DNA of 64,000 bases from Clostridium beijerinckii (GCF_018223745.1 NZ_CP073653.1:3806001-3870000); one strand, 5' to 3'. Counted from the stretch's first letter, positions 36,228-45,528 are shown. The notes: generated by a model from the letters alone, not told the origin. Numbers and translations: made by a program.

Positions 36228-36755
36228 ATGAGTAAAAGAAAACAAAATGAACTACCAAAAAATGATTTTGCACCAGATGAGAATGAAGAAATAATTGGTT
36301 TTACACCTGAACCAGTCATTTCTGGCAAGTGCATTTCATCTTTTTCATTTGATGATGATGAAGATGAAATAAATACTGCTATGTCCAATAACAGCAGTAA
36401 TAATAATAATTGTAGTTATAACAGTAATAATAGATCGTCTATTGAATCTAATAATCCTGCTCTAACCATCTCATTTGATGATGAAGCAGCATCTACCCAA
36501 AATGTTAAAGCATCTAATTCTAATATTCTTGCAGATAATAGAAAAGTTTCATTAGCAAATGGCATGGCTCCACCTATTGATGGTGAATTCCTAGATATTA
36601 AACGAACTTATATGCTTAGATCTTCTACTGTTAGAAAAGTTAATGAATTAAAGAGCAGGCATCCTGACTTAAATACCTATGTAAGTACTATAGTGGACAT
36701 GGCTATAGCTCACTACTATAATTACATAGTAAATGAAGGCGAAAAAAAAGAATAA
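36228..36755 (+). CDS. Protein with C-terminal ribbon-helix-helix-like domain
   Basis: The 175-residue protein has an acidic and Asn-rich, probably disordered N-terminal part (residues about 1-115, including a run of Asn/Ser) and a conserved-looking C-terminal part (about 120-170). That part, IKRTYMLRSSTVRKVNELKS followed by DLNTYVSTIVDMAIAHYYNY, has the strand-helix-helix layout of RHH DNA-binding domains. Plasmid and chromosome CopG/ParG-like regulators have this order. GAGGAG lies seven bases before the ATG. The dyad array upstream is its likely binding site. A role in regulation or partition cannot be decided. Confidence 0.65.
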   Translation: MSKRKQNELPKNDFAPDENEEIIGFTPEPVISGKCISSFSFDDDEDEINTAMSNNSSNNNNCSYNSNNRSSIESNNPALTISFDDEAASTQNVKASNSNILADNRKVSLANGMAPPIDGEFLDIKRTYMLRSSTVRKVNELKSRHPDLNTYVSTIVDMAIAHYYNYIVNEGEKKE

Positions 36756-37001
36756 TCTACTAGGGTGTAATAGATCATTCTAAATACTGGTTATCATTTA
36801 TTTAATAAGGGGTAAATAATGATTAACTATCTTATAAATTTATAATACTAGATGAATATGTCAATTGTATGACAAGCTATAATTTTCTAAACCAGTTCTT
36901 AGAATTTTGTAATAGTCTATTTTTCTTAACTTGCCACAATATATTTTGAATATAATTTCACCGCTTTCAAATACTATAAATTATGAAAGGTGGTGAGTAT
37001 A

Positions 37002-37316
37002 ATGAAAAAATTTATTGTTACATTTTCTATTTTTTTATTCTTATTACTTAGCACAAATACAGTAAATGCTTTTGCTGCTAGTAAAACTTTAACTCAAGGG
37101 CTGTATACCTTAAAAGACTCAGGCCTATCAGCAGGCGTTGATTATAATGTTGAGAATAATTCTTCTGGTAGAGCTATACTTCTTATAATTGATAGTACTC
37201 AATTAATACAGGAATTAATTCGTTTTGAACCTAATTCTCGTAAATATACTCTAAAGCCTCTAAATTATGGGGATATAATTATAATAGTTACTGTAGGTAA
37301 TTTAGAATTCTCTTAA
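37002..37316 (+). CDS. Small secreted protein of unknown function
   Basis: The 104-residue protein has a clear signal peptide (MKKFIVTFSIFLFLLLSTNT then VNAFAAS) and a mature part of about 75 residues with beta-type pattern (GLYTLKDSGLSAGVDYNVEN, SGRAILLIIDSTQLIQELIR, YGDIIIIVTVG). I do not recognise the family. ATG 37002 follows AAAGGTGG at about eight bases. It lies after the RHH-like gene with a 245-base gap and could be separate. Confidence 0.65.
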   Translation: MKKFIVTFSIFLFLLLSTNTVNAFAASKTLTQGLYTLKDSGLSAGVDYNVENNSSGRAILLIIDSTQLIQELIRFEPNSRKYTLKPLNYGDIIIIVTVGNLEFS

Positions 37317-37446
37317 TGAGTATACTTATGATTTTATCAATACCTGCTGACTCATTGTCATCCAGCTATCTATTAATCTACTTAAGCATTTTGTATTAAT
37401 ATACTGATATATTGAACTAATTTTCATTGTATATTAAAACAACTTC

Positions 37447-38340
37447 TTATTGCTTTATACGAGACAAAATTATAATTGTAGTTATAATACATGCCGTTCC
37501 AATCCATTGTGCTATTCCAAGCTCTTCATGTAACCATAATACAGATAATATAGCAGCCGATAAAGGTTCAGCTGATGATAATATACTTGACTCTGTCGGC
37601 TTTATATAATTTAAACTTTCTAAAAAGCAAGTAAAAGCAATTAACGTTCCAAATAATACTACAAATATAATAGCTAATATTGAATTAGTAGACCAAATTC
37701 CAGTGCAATTCCATGGCTGCTCAATAAAGCTGAAGGCTATTCCTCCTATTAACATCCCCCACCCAACTACTAATATGGATCCCCATTTTCTAAGAAGTAA
37801 GCGAGGTTGTAAAGTATAAAAGGCTGCTGCAAATGCTGATGCAATTCCCCAAAACAATGCCAACCTTGAAATAGATATACTATGAATATTCCCCTTTGTA
37901 ATTATAAAAAATGTCCCTAGCATTGCTAGTCCAATAGCAATAATTTCTTTAAGCTTTGGAATTTTTTTATTACGAATGGCTAAATAACAAGTAATTATTA
38001 CTGGTGATGAATATTGAAGTATTGTTGCTGTTGCTGCATTCCCATATTTAATGGCTGCAAAATATGTATATTGTACACCTAGCATGCCTAATATACTAAA
38101 AAATATAAGACTCAAAGCATCATTCTTACTTTTCCATACTTTCCATATATTTTGCTCACCTTTCATAAAAGTATATAATAATAAAATTATTCCCGATGAT
38201 AATAAACGTATTACAACAAGCCACTCTGGACTAAATCCCTTTTTCTGAAATAAGTATTGAGCAGCAGTACCTGATATCCCCCATAACATGGCTCCTATGA
38301 TTACCAGGATTATTCCTTTTATCCTTGGCTGAAAGTTCAC
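37447..38340 (-). CDS. DMT-superfamily (EamA) transporter
   Basis: The 297-residue protein has ten membrane segments in two EamA repeats (for example GIILVIIGAMLWGISGTAAQ at the start of repeat 1, and LALFWGIASAFAAAFYTLQP at the start of repeat 2; ESSILSSAEPLSAAILSVLW near the end). It should export a metabolite or amino acid. It is divergent from an AraC regulator at 38625, which probably controls it. The same pair type recurs at 54831-56586. Confidence 0.9.
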   Translation of the reverse strand: MNFQPRIKGIILVIIGAMLWGISGTAAQYLFQKKGFSPEWLVVIRLLSSGIILLLYTFMKGEQNIWKVWKSKNDALSLIFFSILGMLGVQYTYFAAIKYGNAATATILQYSSPVIITCYLAIRNKKIPKLKEIIAIGLAMLGTFFIITKGNIHSISISRLALFWGIASAFAAAFYTLQPRLLLRKWGSILVVGWGMLIGGIAFSFIEQPWNCTGIWSTNSILAIIFVVLFGTLIAFTCFLESLNYIKPTESSILSSAEPLSAAILSVLWLHEELGIAQWIGTACIITTIIILSRIKQ

Positions 38341-38624
38341 TATACTTCCTCCTTTTTGTATTTATTCTTAATTAACTTATATATACTGCAAAAATAATTC
38401 TTCACCATAATTCTAAAAATATTGCAAGAATTTCAGCCGTAATTGTGTATTGTTAAATGTGCATTATGAATTGGAACACATATAATCATTTGCAATATAT
38501 ATTTTAGCTAATTGCAATTATATTGATTTAATATAACAAATATGTAATAATTTTATTATTATTTATGGCATTAAACAATTAATATATTGTCAGAAATTAA
38601 AACTATATTAGCGAGATGATAAAT

Positions 38625-39527
38625 ATGCAAGCAACAAGAATAGAAGTAAATGATAATTTGCAAGAAACAGTAAAACATGGTTCTCATGATTTTCCACTAG
38701 CAATTTATACTGACAAATTTAATCTGTTTGAAGATGGATATATAAGATGGCATTGGCATAAGGAAGTACAATTTTCATATTCACTATATGATAAAGTAGT
38801 AGTTTTTATTGAAGATGAAGAAATAATATTATCTCCAGGTGAAGGAATTATGATAAATTCAAATGTACTTCATCAAATTAAACCATATGAAAATATCGAT
38901 TGCATGATGTTTTCCATTGATTTTGATTCAACTTTAATTGGAGGAAGTGAAGAATCACTTATTGAAAAAAAGTACTTATCTCCAATTATTGAGAGTAATA
39001 ATTTGAAATTTCTCTCTTTAAAACCTGACGTTCCTTGGCAAAAAAGAATCTTAGCGCATCTGGAACAAGTTTTTATATTATCTCATAAAAAATCATATGG
39101 ATATGAATTAGAAATGAAAAATTATTTAAGTATTGTTTGGTTAAACTTAATTAAAGAAATAAAGGAAGATATTAAAAGAACTGTACCTTCAGCATCAAAT
39201 GATGATGAACGTGTGAAAATGGCAATGCAATATATTCAAAAGAATTATGCAGATAATATTGATCTAGATAGTATCGCAAGAGCTGCAAATATCAGCAAAA
39301 GTGAGTGCTGTCGAAGTTTTAAAAGAATTTTGAAAGTAACTCCTTTTGAATACTTAATGGAATATAGAGTTTCAAAAGCAGCAGAGCTACTTCTAAAAAA
39401 TAAGGATTCCATTTCTAATATTTCTCTCGATGTAGGTTTTAATGGCATAAGTTACTTTGGAAAAGTATTTAAAAAGTACAGGAATTGTTCTCCGTCTGAA
39501 TATAGAACTAAATATTGCCACAAGTAA
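38625..39527 (+). CDS. AraC-family regulator
   Basis: About 300 residues: an N-terminal cupin sensor (WHWHKEVQFSYSLYDKVVVF, LSPGEGIMINSNVLHQIKPY) and a C-terminal double helix-turn-helix (NISKSECCRSFKRILKVTPF, VGFNGISYFGKVFKKYRNCS). The serine/cysteine-containing recognition motif resembles that of the AraC protein at 61524, so the two look like close paralogues. The start is uncertain between 38616 and 38625 because the ribosome site is weak. It is divergent from the EamA exporter gene, its likely target. Confidence 0.88.
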   Translation: MQATRIEVNDNLQETVKHGSHDFPLAIYTDKFNLFEDGYIRWHWHKEVQFSYSLYDKVVVFIEDEEIILSPGEGIMINSNVLHQIKPYENIDCMMFSIDFDSTLIGGSEESLIEKKYLSPIIESNNLKFLSLKPDVPWQKRILAHLEQVFILSHKKSYGYELEMKNYLSIVWLNLIKEIKEDIKRTVPSASNDDERVKMAMQYIQKNYADNIDLDSIARAANISKSECCRSFKRILKVTPFEYLMEYRVSKAAELLLKNKDSISNISLDVGFNGISYFGKVFKKYRNCSPSEYRTKYCHK

Positions 39528-39672
39528 AGTAATTATAAAATATATACTATACCTACAGCGCTATGGCTTACTTTTATTAATAACATAAGCATTTTATGCA
39601 TTTACGGAATATTATATATAAAGAAACTCTATGGTACTATTTATAAAAATTAATCCGTAGGAGATGTAATTT

Positions 39673-40239
39673 ATGTTAGAAAATAATAGTAATTATATAC
39701 TAGATAATAAAAGTGGTAAATTACAAGAAGTAGTTAGCATTCCTATTTCTTTATATAAATCAATGAGAGGAAGATACTTTGTAGGGCAGACAGAAACTTT
39801 ATGGGTTGGTAATGGTTCAAATGCCTGGGCTGGTTTAGTAAATCCACGTAATTCAGATGTCAATTTATATGCAAATGTATTTACTATTTCAAATTTATCT
39901 AATGACTATTTAACTGCCCAAATATGGTTAAATACTAGTTTTCCTGAAAAAGCTTGTGTATCCCGTAAGACCTCTCCAACCAACACTGCGTTAAAGCCAA
40001 TACCAAAAAACAAGGTAGATATTAGATTTATTGAGTCTACTAGAATTGTTCCTAAAGATGGAGTTAATGTATATGAAAGAATAGTACCCCCTAATACAAC
40101 ATTAGTAGGTGAGGAAGATGGAAAGTTTATAGAAGCTCCAGGTGGAAACTATACTCTAATTATAAAATCATCAAATTTAATAATTGATAAGGTAGTAGTC
40201 GCATTTGGATGGTGGGAAAAACCAATATGTAAAAAGTAG
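39673..40239 (+). CDS. Hypothetical protein, possibly DUF6143-like
   Basis: The 188-residue protein starts nine bases after AGGAG. It has no signal peptide and a pattern of short beta segments: KSMRGRYFVGQTETLWVGNG, NAWAGLVNPRNSDVNLYANV, and a C-terminal SNLIIDKVVVAFGWWEKPIC. I recall a clostridial family of unknown function with this layout (DUF6143), but am not certain. It may be related in style to spore-surface proteins. Three terminators follow. Confidence 0.68.
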   Translation: MLENNSNYILDNKSGKLQEVVSIPISLYKSMRGRYFVGQTETLWVGNGSNAWAGLVNPRNSDVNLYANVFTISNLSNDYLTAQIWLNTSFPEKACVSRKTSPTNTALKPIPKNKVDIRFIESTRIVPKDGVNVYERIVPPNTTLVGEEDGKFIEAPGGNYTLIIKSSNLIIDKVVVAFGWWEKPICKK

Positions 40240-40347
40240 ATTCTATTAAATATCTCGCCTAATGTTCCCCCCCATATGAATAATTATTTTTAACTCGCAT
40301 ATACTATGATTGCTTCTCATTATGTTATTATTTACGAAATCCATTTT

Positions 40348-40370
40348 GACTCCATTATTGGGGTCTTTTT
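40348..40370 (+). terminator. Tandem terminator 1
   Basis: GACTCC (40348) pairs with GGGGTC (40360) and is followed by TTTTTT. It is the likely end of the transcript from 39673. Confidence 0.7.
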
Positions 40371-40516
40371 TATGCAAAGAATTATTTATTAATATTTAGA
40401 ATTATTTAAACTTCCCCTTCATATAATTAAAGGAAACCTCTTGAGTGTTATTTTTTTGTTCTCTTGGTTACCCTTAATTCATAGTTACTTTTTTGTTTTA
40501 ATCCATTCACTTTTTG

Positions 40517-40540
40517 GCCCCTTATTTTAGGGGCTTTTAT
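40517..40540 (+). terminator. Tandem terminator 2
   Basis: GCCCCT (40517) pairs with AGGGGC (40529), followed by TTTTATTATTTTTT. No gene lies between it and terminator 1. Confidence 0.75.
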
Positions 40541-40720
40541 TATTTTTTACATGAATAATTTTATGAAATATCCACAAACTAGAATGTCTTCATAATCAAA
40601 TCAAAACTCCATTTTTGATCTATTTAATTCTAAATATGTGATATTTATATTATGTATTATTTAAGATATATTAGAGCATGATATAAATCCCCCATAAATA
40701 TTAATTATCACATACATATA

Positions 40721-40745
40721 TGCCCCTTTATTGGGGCATTTTTAT
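40721..40745 (+). terminator. Tandem terminator 3
   Basis: TGCCCC (40721) pairs with GGGGCA (40733), followed by TTTTTATA. It is the third terminator in 400 bases without a gene. Confidence 0.75.
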
Positions 40746-40773
40746 ATTTAACAAAAGTCATAGAAAAATCACT

Positions 40774-41550
40774 TTAATTTAAGTATGATAAATATTCAAA
40801 TGCTGTTATTCCATATATGCTTTTAAAATGCTTATTTAAATGTGTTAAATCAACAAAACCACACTCTGCTACTGCTGAATAAACATCTCTATTTTTCTCT
40901 ATTAACTTTTTTGCCATTTCTACTTTGCATTTAAGAAAATATTGGTATGGCGAAATTCCAGTATTAGCTTTAAATAATCTAATAAACTGAAATTTTGACA
41001 TATTAAACTCTCTACAAATATCATCAAGCCTTAATACATTCTCTAAGTTATAATAAATCATATTCTTTGCTTTTTTAATTAAATCATTTTCTTTCTTGTA
41101 ACTTATACAAAGATCCGTTTGTGCAAAACTATCTGCAAAAGATAAAAAAAATTCACTACACAATGCATCATCTTTTCCACTTAATATTGCATTAGAAAGA
41201 TTTAATATTTGCTGCTCAAGTCTGTAATTATAAATAATAGGAGAAGAAAAACAGACTATATCCTTTTTTTCAATACTCTCTAAAAATAATTTTGGCTCAA
41301 TATATAACATAATATAATCAAGACCTGTCTCATCATGTGCCATTCCGTCATGTGGCTGCTCAGGATTAAAAAGCATAACACCATTTTGATAAGATAACTG
41401 CAAGCTACCATCTAAGTTATACTGCTGAATGCCTCTCAAAGTTACACCTATTGCATATTCTTTATGACAGTGCTTCTTATATTTAAAGTCAGCAAAACTT
41501 GCTGATAGTGCGGTAATACCTGCTGATTTTTTATATATAAATTTATCCAT
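40774..41550 (-). CDS. AraC-family regulator
   Basis: The 258-residue regulator has an AraC-binding N domain (KKHCHKEYAIGVTLRGIQQY, FNPEQPHDGM) and C-terminal helix-turn-helix pair (FNMSKFQFIRLFKANTGISP, CGFVDLTHLNKHFKSIYGIT). I chose ATG 41550, preceded by AAGGGG; a GTG at 41559 overlaps the LysE stop. It lies 5 bases downstream of the LysE-type exporter gene in the same operon, so it probably controls amino acid export in response to the substrate. This exporter-AraC order is common in Firmicutes. Confidence 0.88.
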   Translation of the reverse strand: MDKFIYKKSAGITALSASFADFKYKKHCHKEYAIGVTLRGIQQYNLDGSLQLSYQNGVMLFNPEQPHDGMAHDETGLDYIMLYIEPKLFLESIEKKDIVCFSSPIIYNYRLEQQILNLSNAILSGKDDALCSEFFLSFADSFAQTDLCISYKKENDLIKKAKNMIYYNLENVLRLDDICREFNMSKFQFIRLFKANTGISPYQYFLKCKVEMAKKLIEKNRDVYSAVAECGFVDLTHLNKHFKSIYGITAFEYLSYLN

Positions 41551-41555
41551 ATAAA

Positions 41556-42152
41556 TCACCCCTTAATCAGCTCGCCTACACCAGATACTATTATTGCAGA
41601 ATAAACTAAAAATAATGCCATAATTATATTAACAATTTTTTGATGTTTCTGCAAAAATGTCTTAAAAATTGTGCCAAAAAGTACCCATGTAATAAATGCA
41701 CCAAATCCAATAATTGTTATATATGCAACAAATATCATTAAAGCAGATAGTTTAGTATAGTATGGCATAACAAAACTCGGAATTACTGTCATTGTAAATA
41801 ATACGACCTTTGGATTCACAAACTGCATAAGAAACCCCGATAAAAAAGTTGCCGTTTCTTTTGCAGTTGATTTTGATGTATCCATCTTGCATATTTGATA
41901 AGCAAGATAGAGAATATAAAGACTTCCGATTATCTGCATGATGCATAGAATTTTTGGCAAAACCGCCATAAGTGCAGTATTTAAAACAGCTGAAATAATA
42001 AGTAATAAACTAAACGCAATAGTTGCTCCATATGTATACTCCATTGCTTTCTTTGTCCCCCAATTATTTACCGTAGACAATATTACAATATTCGTAGGTC
42101 CAGACGTAACTGTAACAATAATACAGTAAATAAGAAAAGATGTAATATTCAT
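41556..42152 (-). CDS. LysE/RhtB-family amino acid exporter
   Basis: The 198-residue protein has six membrane segments. The family pattern is visible in TVTSGPTNIVILSTVNNWGT near the N-terminus (the GPxN motif), and GFLMQFVNPKVVLFTMTVIP in the middle. It should export an amino acid or derivative from the cell. The first gene of an operon with an AraC regulator; AAAGGGG lies before the ATG. Confidence 0.9.
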   Translation of the reverse strand: MNITSFLIYCIIVTVTSGPTNIVILSTVNNWGTKKAMEYTYGATIAFSLLLIISAVLNTALMAVLPKILCIMQIIGSLYILYLAYQICKMDTSKSTAKETATFLSGFLMQFVNPKVVLFTMTVIPSFVMPYYTKLSALMIFVAYITIIGFGAFITWVLFGTIFKTFLQKHQKIVNIIMALFLVYSAIIVSGVGELIKG

Positions 42153-42321
42153 GAATCAAGCCCCTTTCAAAGTATTCTCATGAATTATACATCTAACCCT
42201 AAATAGCATATAGTATATTATTGCAGGATTACATTCCCCAATAACCTTCTAGTATGAATCATATAATCGTCTTACTTTTTGTTTATTTCATCTTTTACTG
42301 TAATTATTTCATTTACCTATA

Positions 42322-42741
42322 TTAATCTAAATTCTTTTTCATCAATATATGTAGACAATCTTCCTCTAAATAAGCTTCTCCCTGCTTTTCATACCCTTGT
42401 TTTTCATAAAATTCTGCAACTCGTGCCTGTCCTGACAACATTACGCTTTTTCCACCTTCTCGAGTAATACAGTCTTCTGCAGCATTAAGCATTTTAGCTC
42501 CAATATTTTTCCCTCGCCATTCCTTTAAAACAGCAACTCTCCCTATGATAAATGACTGTTTCTTACTATTAAAATAGATTCTACAAGTTGAGATTGGTTG
42601 TTCTCCTTCATACATAACCATGTGCTTAGCAATTTCATCAATTTCATCAAACTCTTCAACAAAACCCTGCTCCTTTACAAACACCTCTACTCTTATTTTT
42701 TTAGCCTCTTCTGGCAAGTAGTTATACTCTTTAATTATCAT
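42322..42741 (-). CDS. GNAT acetyltransferase (ElaA-like)
   Basis: The 139-residue protein is a compact GNAT domain: KIRVEVFVKEQGFVEEFDEI at the start (the ElaA-type signature), RVAVLKEWRGKNIGAKMLNA with the acetyl-CoA loop RGKNIG, and a C-terminal FYEKQGYEKQGEAYLEEDCL. The substrate is unknown. ATG 42741 follows GGAGG at six bases; the earlier ATG at 42774 would include the ribosome site. It has an unusual structured leader (42764-42831). Confidence 0.87.
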   Translation of the reverse strand: MIIKEYNYLPEEAKKIRVEVFVKEQGFVEEFDEIDEIAKHMVMYEGEQPISTCRIYFNSKKQSFIIGRVAVLKEWRGKNIGAKMLNAAEDCITREGGKSVMLSGQARVAEFYEKQGYEKQGEAYLEEDCLHILMKKNLD

Positions 42742-42763
42742 TTTGCGACCTCCTTCAAAACAA

Positions 42764-42831
42764 AAGGCATCCAAAAGCTAACCTTATAGTGTGAAAACAC
42801 ACCGTACCTACGGCTAGCTTTTGTATGCCTT
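42764..42831 (-). ncRNA. Unclassified structured leader RNA before the GNAT gene
   Basis: Arms AAGGCATCCAAAAGCTA (42764-42780) and TAGCTTTTGTATGCCTT (42815-42831) form a 17-bp stem with one mismatch. Inside are two small hairpins: GTGTG-AAAA-CACAC (42789-42802) and a CCG...CGG stem with loop TAGGTA on the minus strand. This makes a compact three-way junction ending about 22 bases before the GNAT start and overlapping its leader. I cannot match it to a known class. Confidence 0.5.
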
Positions 42832-43022
42832 ATAATACAATCATCCGGTGATGAAAGTATAAGCTCTCATTTATTTTTTAAGTAAATTATATATAAAAAT
42901 TTGTTGTAAGTCAACGATAGATTTTATCTATATTTATATAATGACTTATCAATTATTTTAGATACTTTCATTGGTCTATTATTCAAAATAAAAGCCATTT
43001 TTATCGACTTTATACCAACTAT

Positions 43023-43425
43023 CTATTTACATACTAATTCAAATTCTTCACAAACAACAACCATATTTTCATCAAAATCAAGATCATACTCTTTTAATTC
43101 TTTTGAGAAAAAATCTTTATGTGCCTTTCTCCAATATGCCAAGGACAAATCTCCTTCTCCATCCTTAAGTGCATGATTTTCTGACACTTCATTAAATGAA
43201 CAAGTATAAACTTTGGTCGTTTTAGTTATGCAAACAGCATTATTATCAGTGTCTAATATAATATTTAAACCACCCACTGCTGGCAGAGGACTGTTTTCAA
43301 TTTCATATAGCTGATACGCTGATGCAGTTGCTGTTTTAATACCATTTACAACTAGTTTTGCGAGTTTATTTGCAATCGAAGCATCTCCACCAAAACACCA
43401 AGCATCATAAGTCTTACCGTAGAAT
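43023..43425 (-). pseudogene. ASCH-domain protein, N-terminus lost
   Basis: The reading frame encodes most of an ASCH domain: YDAWCFGGDASIANKLAKLV, GIKTATASAYQLYEIENSPL, then VGGLNIILDTDNNAVCITKT and ending DENMVVVCEEFELVCK. A TGA stop lies just upstream of YGKTYDAW, and no ATG, GTG or TTG occurs in frame before the GTG at 43277. About the first 25 residues of the usual domain are missing. I therefore call it a 5'-truncated relic. Confidence 0.8.
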
Positions 43426-43450
43426 CACTTATTACTTAGACCCACAAAAT

Positions 43451-44014
43451 TTATATCCATCTTACAACCTCTTCTAATGGCTTTCGTGGCCTTGGATATG
43501 GTGATTGATCTGGATATCCAATTGCTACTGCTGCTACAAGTTCATCTTTGCAATTTAACCATGAGCATATTTCTCTGTCACAATAAAATATGTCGCAAAT
43601 CCAAAGAGTTCCTAGTTTAAAATCCTGTGCTGCTAAAAGAACTGTTTGTATTGCAGCCCCAATTGATTGAGTATCAGTAAGTAATCTATGATGATTATAA
43701 TCTTCTTCAATATTAGAAAAAGTATTAAATACTAAGATTACTGCCGATGCTTCATTAATTGAATTCATACTTGACTCCAGGCTACCAGTAGATTTATTCT
43801 CTTTTTTATTCTGGTGTAGTGAATTCTCCATAATTCTCACCATCTCATCTTTTGTGTTATCCTGGGCAACAATAAACTTCCATGGTTGACGATTCTTTCC
43901 TGACGGTGCTTTAGTTGCTAATTCTAAGATCTTTTCTATTATTTCTTTTGGTACTACCTTATCTTTAAACTTTCGTATACTTCTACGCTCTTCTATTGCT
44001 CTTATTACATCCAT
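43451..44014 (-). CDS. Nitroreductase-family protein
   Basis: The 187-residue protein has the FMN-binding nitroreductase pattern: MDVIRAIEERRSIRKFKDKV, APSGKNRQPWKFIVAQDN, a middle TDTQSIGAAIQTVLLAAQDF, and a C-terminal AVAIGYPDQSPYPRPRKPLE. It would reduce nitro compounds, quinones or flavins with NAD(P)H. The gene looks intact, between the ASCH relic and a damaged flavodoxin gene. Confidence 0.9.
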   Translation of the reverse strand: MDVIRAIEERRSIRKFKDKVVPKEIIEKILELATKAPSGKNRQPWKFIVAQDNTKDEMVRIMENSLHQNKKENKSTGSLESSMNSINEASAVILVFNTFSNIEEDYNHHRLLTDTQSIGAAIQTVLLAAQDFKLGTLWICDIFYCDREICSWLNCKDELVAAVAIGYPDQSPYPRPRKPLEEVVRWI

Positions 44015-44081
44015 ACTAATCTCCTAAATTTAATACTTTTACTTGAATCATAAATCTACAGTTACTTATATTTATTTACTC

Positions 44082-44608
44082 TCACGAATTAACATAAGCT
44101 ATTATTTTCCCTATATTCTTCTTATCTGTAAAATCTACTGGTTTATCATAAATAGCAAGCATTCCTTTTTCATCTGCTGATAAATCTTCCTTTTTCTTAT
44201 TTTTTATTTTCCATTTCAATAATGTCATAAGAAATTTATCAAAAGAACTTAGCTTATTATAATTAAATCCACCTCTTAGATAAAAAAATTTGATATATTT
44301 TTGCTCATCTACTGTAAAGTTTTTATTTATTACTTCGTTTATAACATTATCTCTTAAAGGTGATGCTCCTGTTGCAAACACTACTAACCTCTTATCTTTA
44401 ATTTTGTTAATGTTCTTTTTGATTAAACCTATCCCAATAATGCCTACCGCATACAAACTTCCACCATAAATTATAGTATCATACTTATTCAAAATATTAA
44501 TATCAACATTTGATGCATTAAAAATATCTGCTGATAGCTCTTCTGCAATCCACTCGCATATTTTTTGGTAAAGCCTGTTTTAGATTTATAGATTACTACT
44601 GTTTTCAT
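44082..44608 (-). pseudogene. Frameshifted flavodoxin-domain protein
   Basis: A start with good ribosome site (GAGGTGG) at 44608 encodes MKTVVIYKSKTGFTKKYA, the phosphate loop of a flavodoxin. The frame is then lost at about 44553-44556. Adding one base there restores EWIAEELSADIFNASNVDIN and joins to NKYDTIIYGGSLYAVGIIGI, the rest of a flavodoxin fold (to 44082). The family looks like clostridial flavodoxin_5 / protoporphyrinogen-oxidase-like proteins. Either a single-base deletion or a sequencing error explains this. Confidence 0.82.
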
Positions 44609-44634
44609 TATCCACCTCTATCTAAGCAATTATA

Positions 44635-44784
44635 TTAAATTACAGTTATATAAAGATTATCTTTTTCTTTGTAGACTTCATTAATTTCTTCTATTTTTTC
44701 ATCAAGACTCGAACAATTTTTAGGGGTCTTATCAAGTTCTCTTTTATTACAAGTATGAATAGAACACAAAGCACAATTATACAT
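44635..44784 (-). pseudogene. N-terminal fragment of a DUF1847-like Cys-rich protein
   Basis: A 49-residue frame begins MYNCALCSIHTCNKRELDKT, with the Cys pattern C-x2-C-x4-C near the N-terminus of DUF1847 proteins, after GGAGAAGG. It stops after NLYITVI, whereas the family is about 200 residues. I see no continuation. It is probably a relic. Recognition is moderate. Confidence 0.55.
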
Positions 44785-44961
44785 TACAAAATCCTTCTCC
44801 AATTATAACCCTTTTTGAAATACTATGATTTACTCATGAATTTGCTGCATAATCATATTCCATATTAAATCAATTATAGCATATATTGTTTATTTATTTT
44901 GTTGTATATTTTCCATAAACTGTGTCAATAATTAAAACATAACTGCATATTAAAATAAAAA

Positions 44962-45009
44962 AGAGATAGCTTTTATTTATTATCATTCACCTGATTTTTC
45001 GCTATCTCT
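44962..45009. terminator. Hairpin in the intergenic region
   Basis: AGAGATAGC (44962-44970) pairs with GCTATCTCT (45001-45009), with A/T-rich flanks. It may end the zinc-ribbon gene transcript on the minus strand. Confidence 0.5.
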
Positions 45010-45237
45010 ATTTTTGCGCCAAAAAATAAAGATAAATCAGATATCCTTCTCTAATCAATCTTTATTTTTATGTAAAACTAACTTTATGTTGTTATATTGC
45101 AAATAAGTTTTTTTTGTATTACACATAAAAAATAATAAATTAAACTTCTTGAATAATACAATTTTTCAAATTACCATTTGCTTTATAGCATTTATAACTA
45201 TACACATATTGTTTATTAAATTTAGCCTAAATCATTA

Positions 45238-45495
45238 TTATCTCCAACGTTTAAGAGTTGGTAATAATGTTGTCATTTCTTTTCTTGCTTCTTCTTCCCC
45301 TATTACTTTTCCCAAAACCGGTACAATTAGCTCCACCATTTCTTTCATAGACATATTGGGATCAATAAATTTTCCGTCTTTATAGCAATTTGTACAATAA
45401 ATACTCTCACTTCCATCTTGCTCCCTTGCTATAAAATGTGCATGTTCTTCATTAAACGGTAACCCACAACTCTGACACATCGCTACTTTTGTCAT
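45238..45495 (-). CDS. Zinc-ribbon domain protein (Zn_ribbon_2)
   Basis: The 85-residue protein starts MTKVAMCQSCGLPFNEEHAH, with CxxC in MCQSCG and a second CxxC in IYCTNCYKDG, then a helical tail. It matches the short putative zinc ribbon family (PF12674) found in Firmicutes. ATG 45495 follows AAAGGAATG; earlier ATGs overlap that site. Function is unknown. Confidence 0.82.
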   Translation of the reverse strand: MTKVAMCQSCGLPFNEEHAHFIAREQDGSESIYCTNCYKDGKFIDPNMSMKEMVELIVPVLGKVIGEEEARKEMTTLLPTLKRWR

Positions 45496-45528
45496 TCTTA
45501 TCATTCCTTTCATATTAATACACATCAT

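Noticed and set aside
35999..36235. 78-codon frame overlapping the RHH-like gene start
   Set aside because: It begins inside the dyad array, has no ribosome site and overlaps the start of a well-supported gene.
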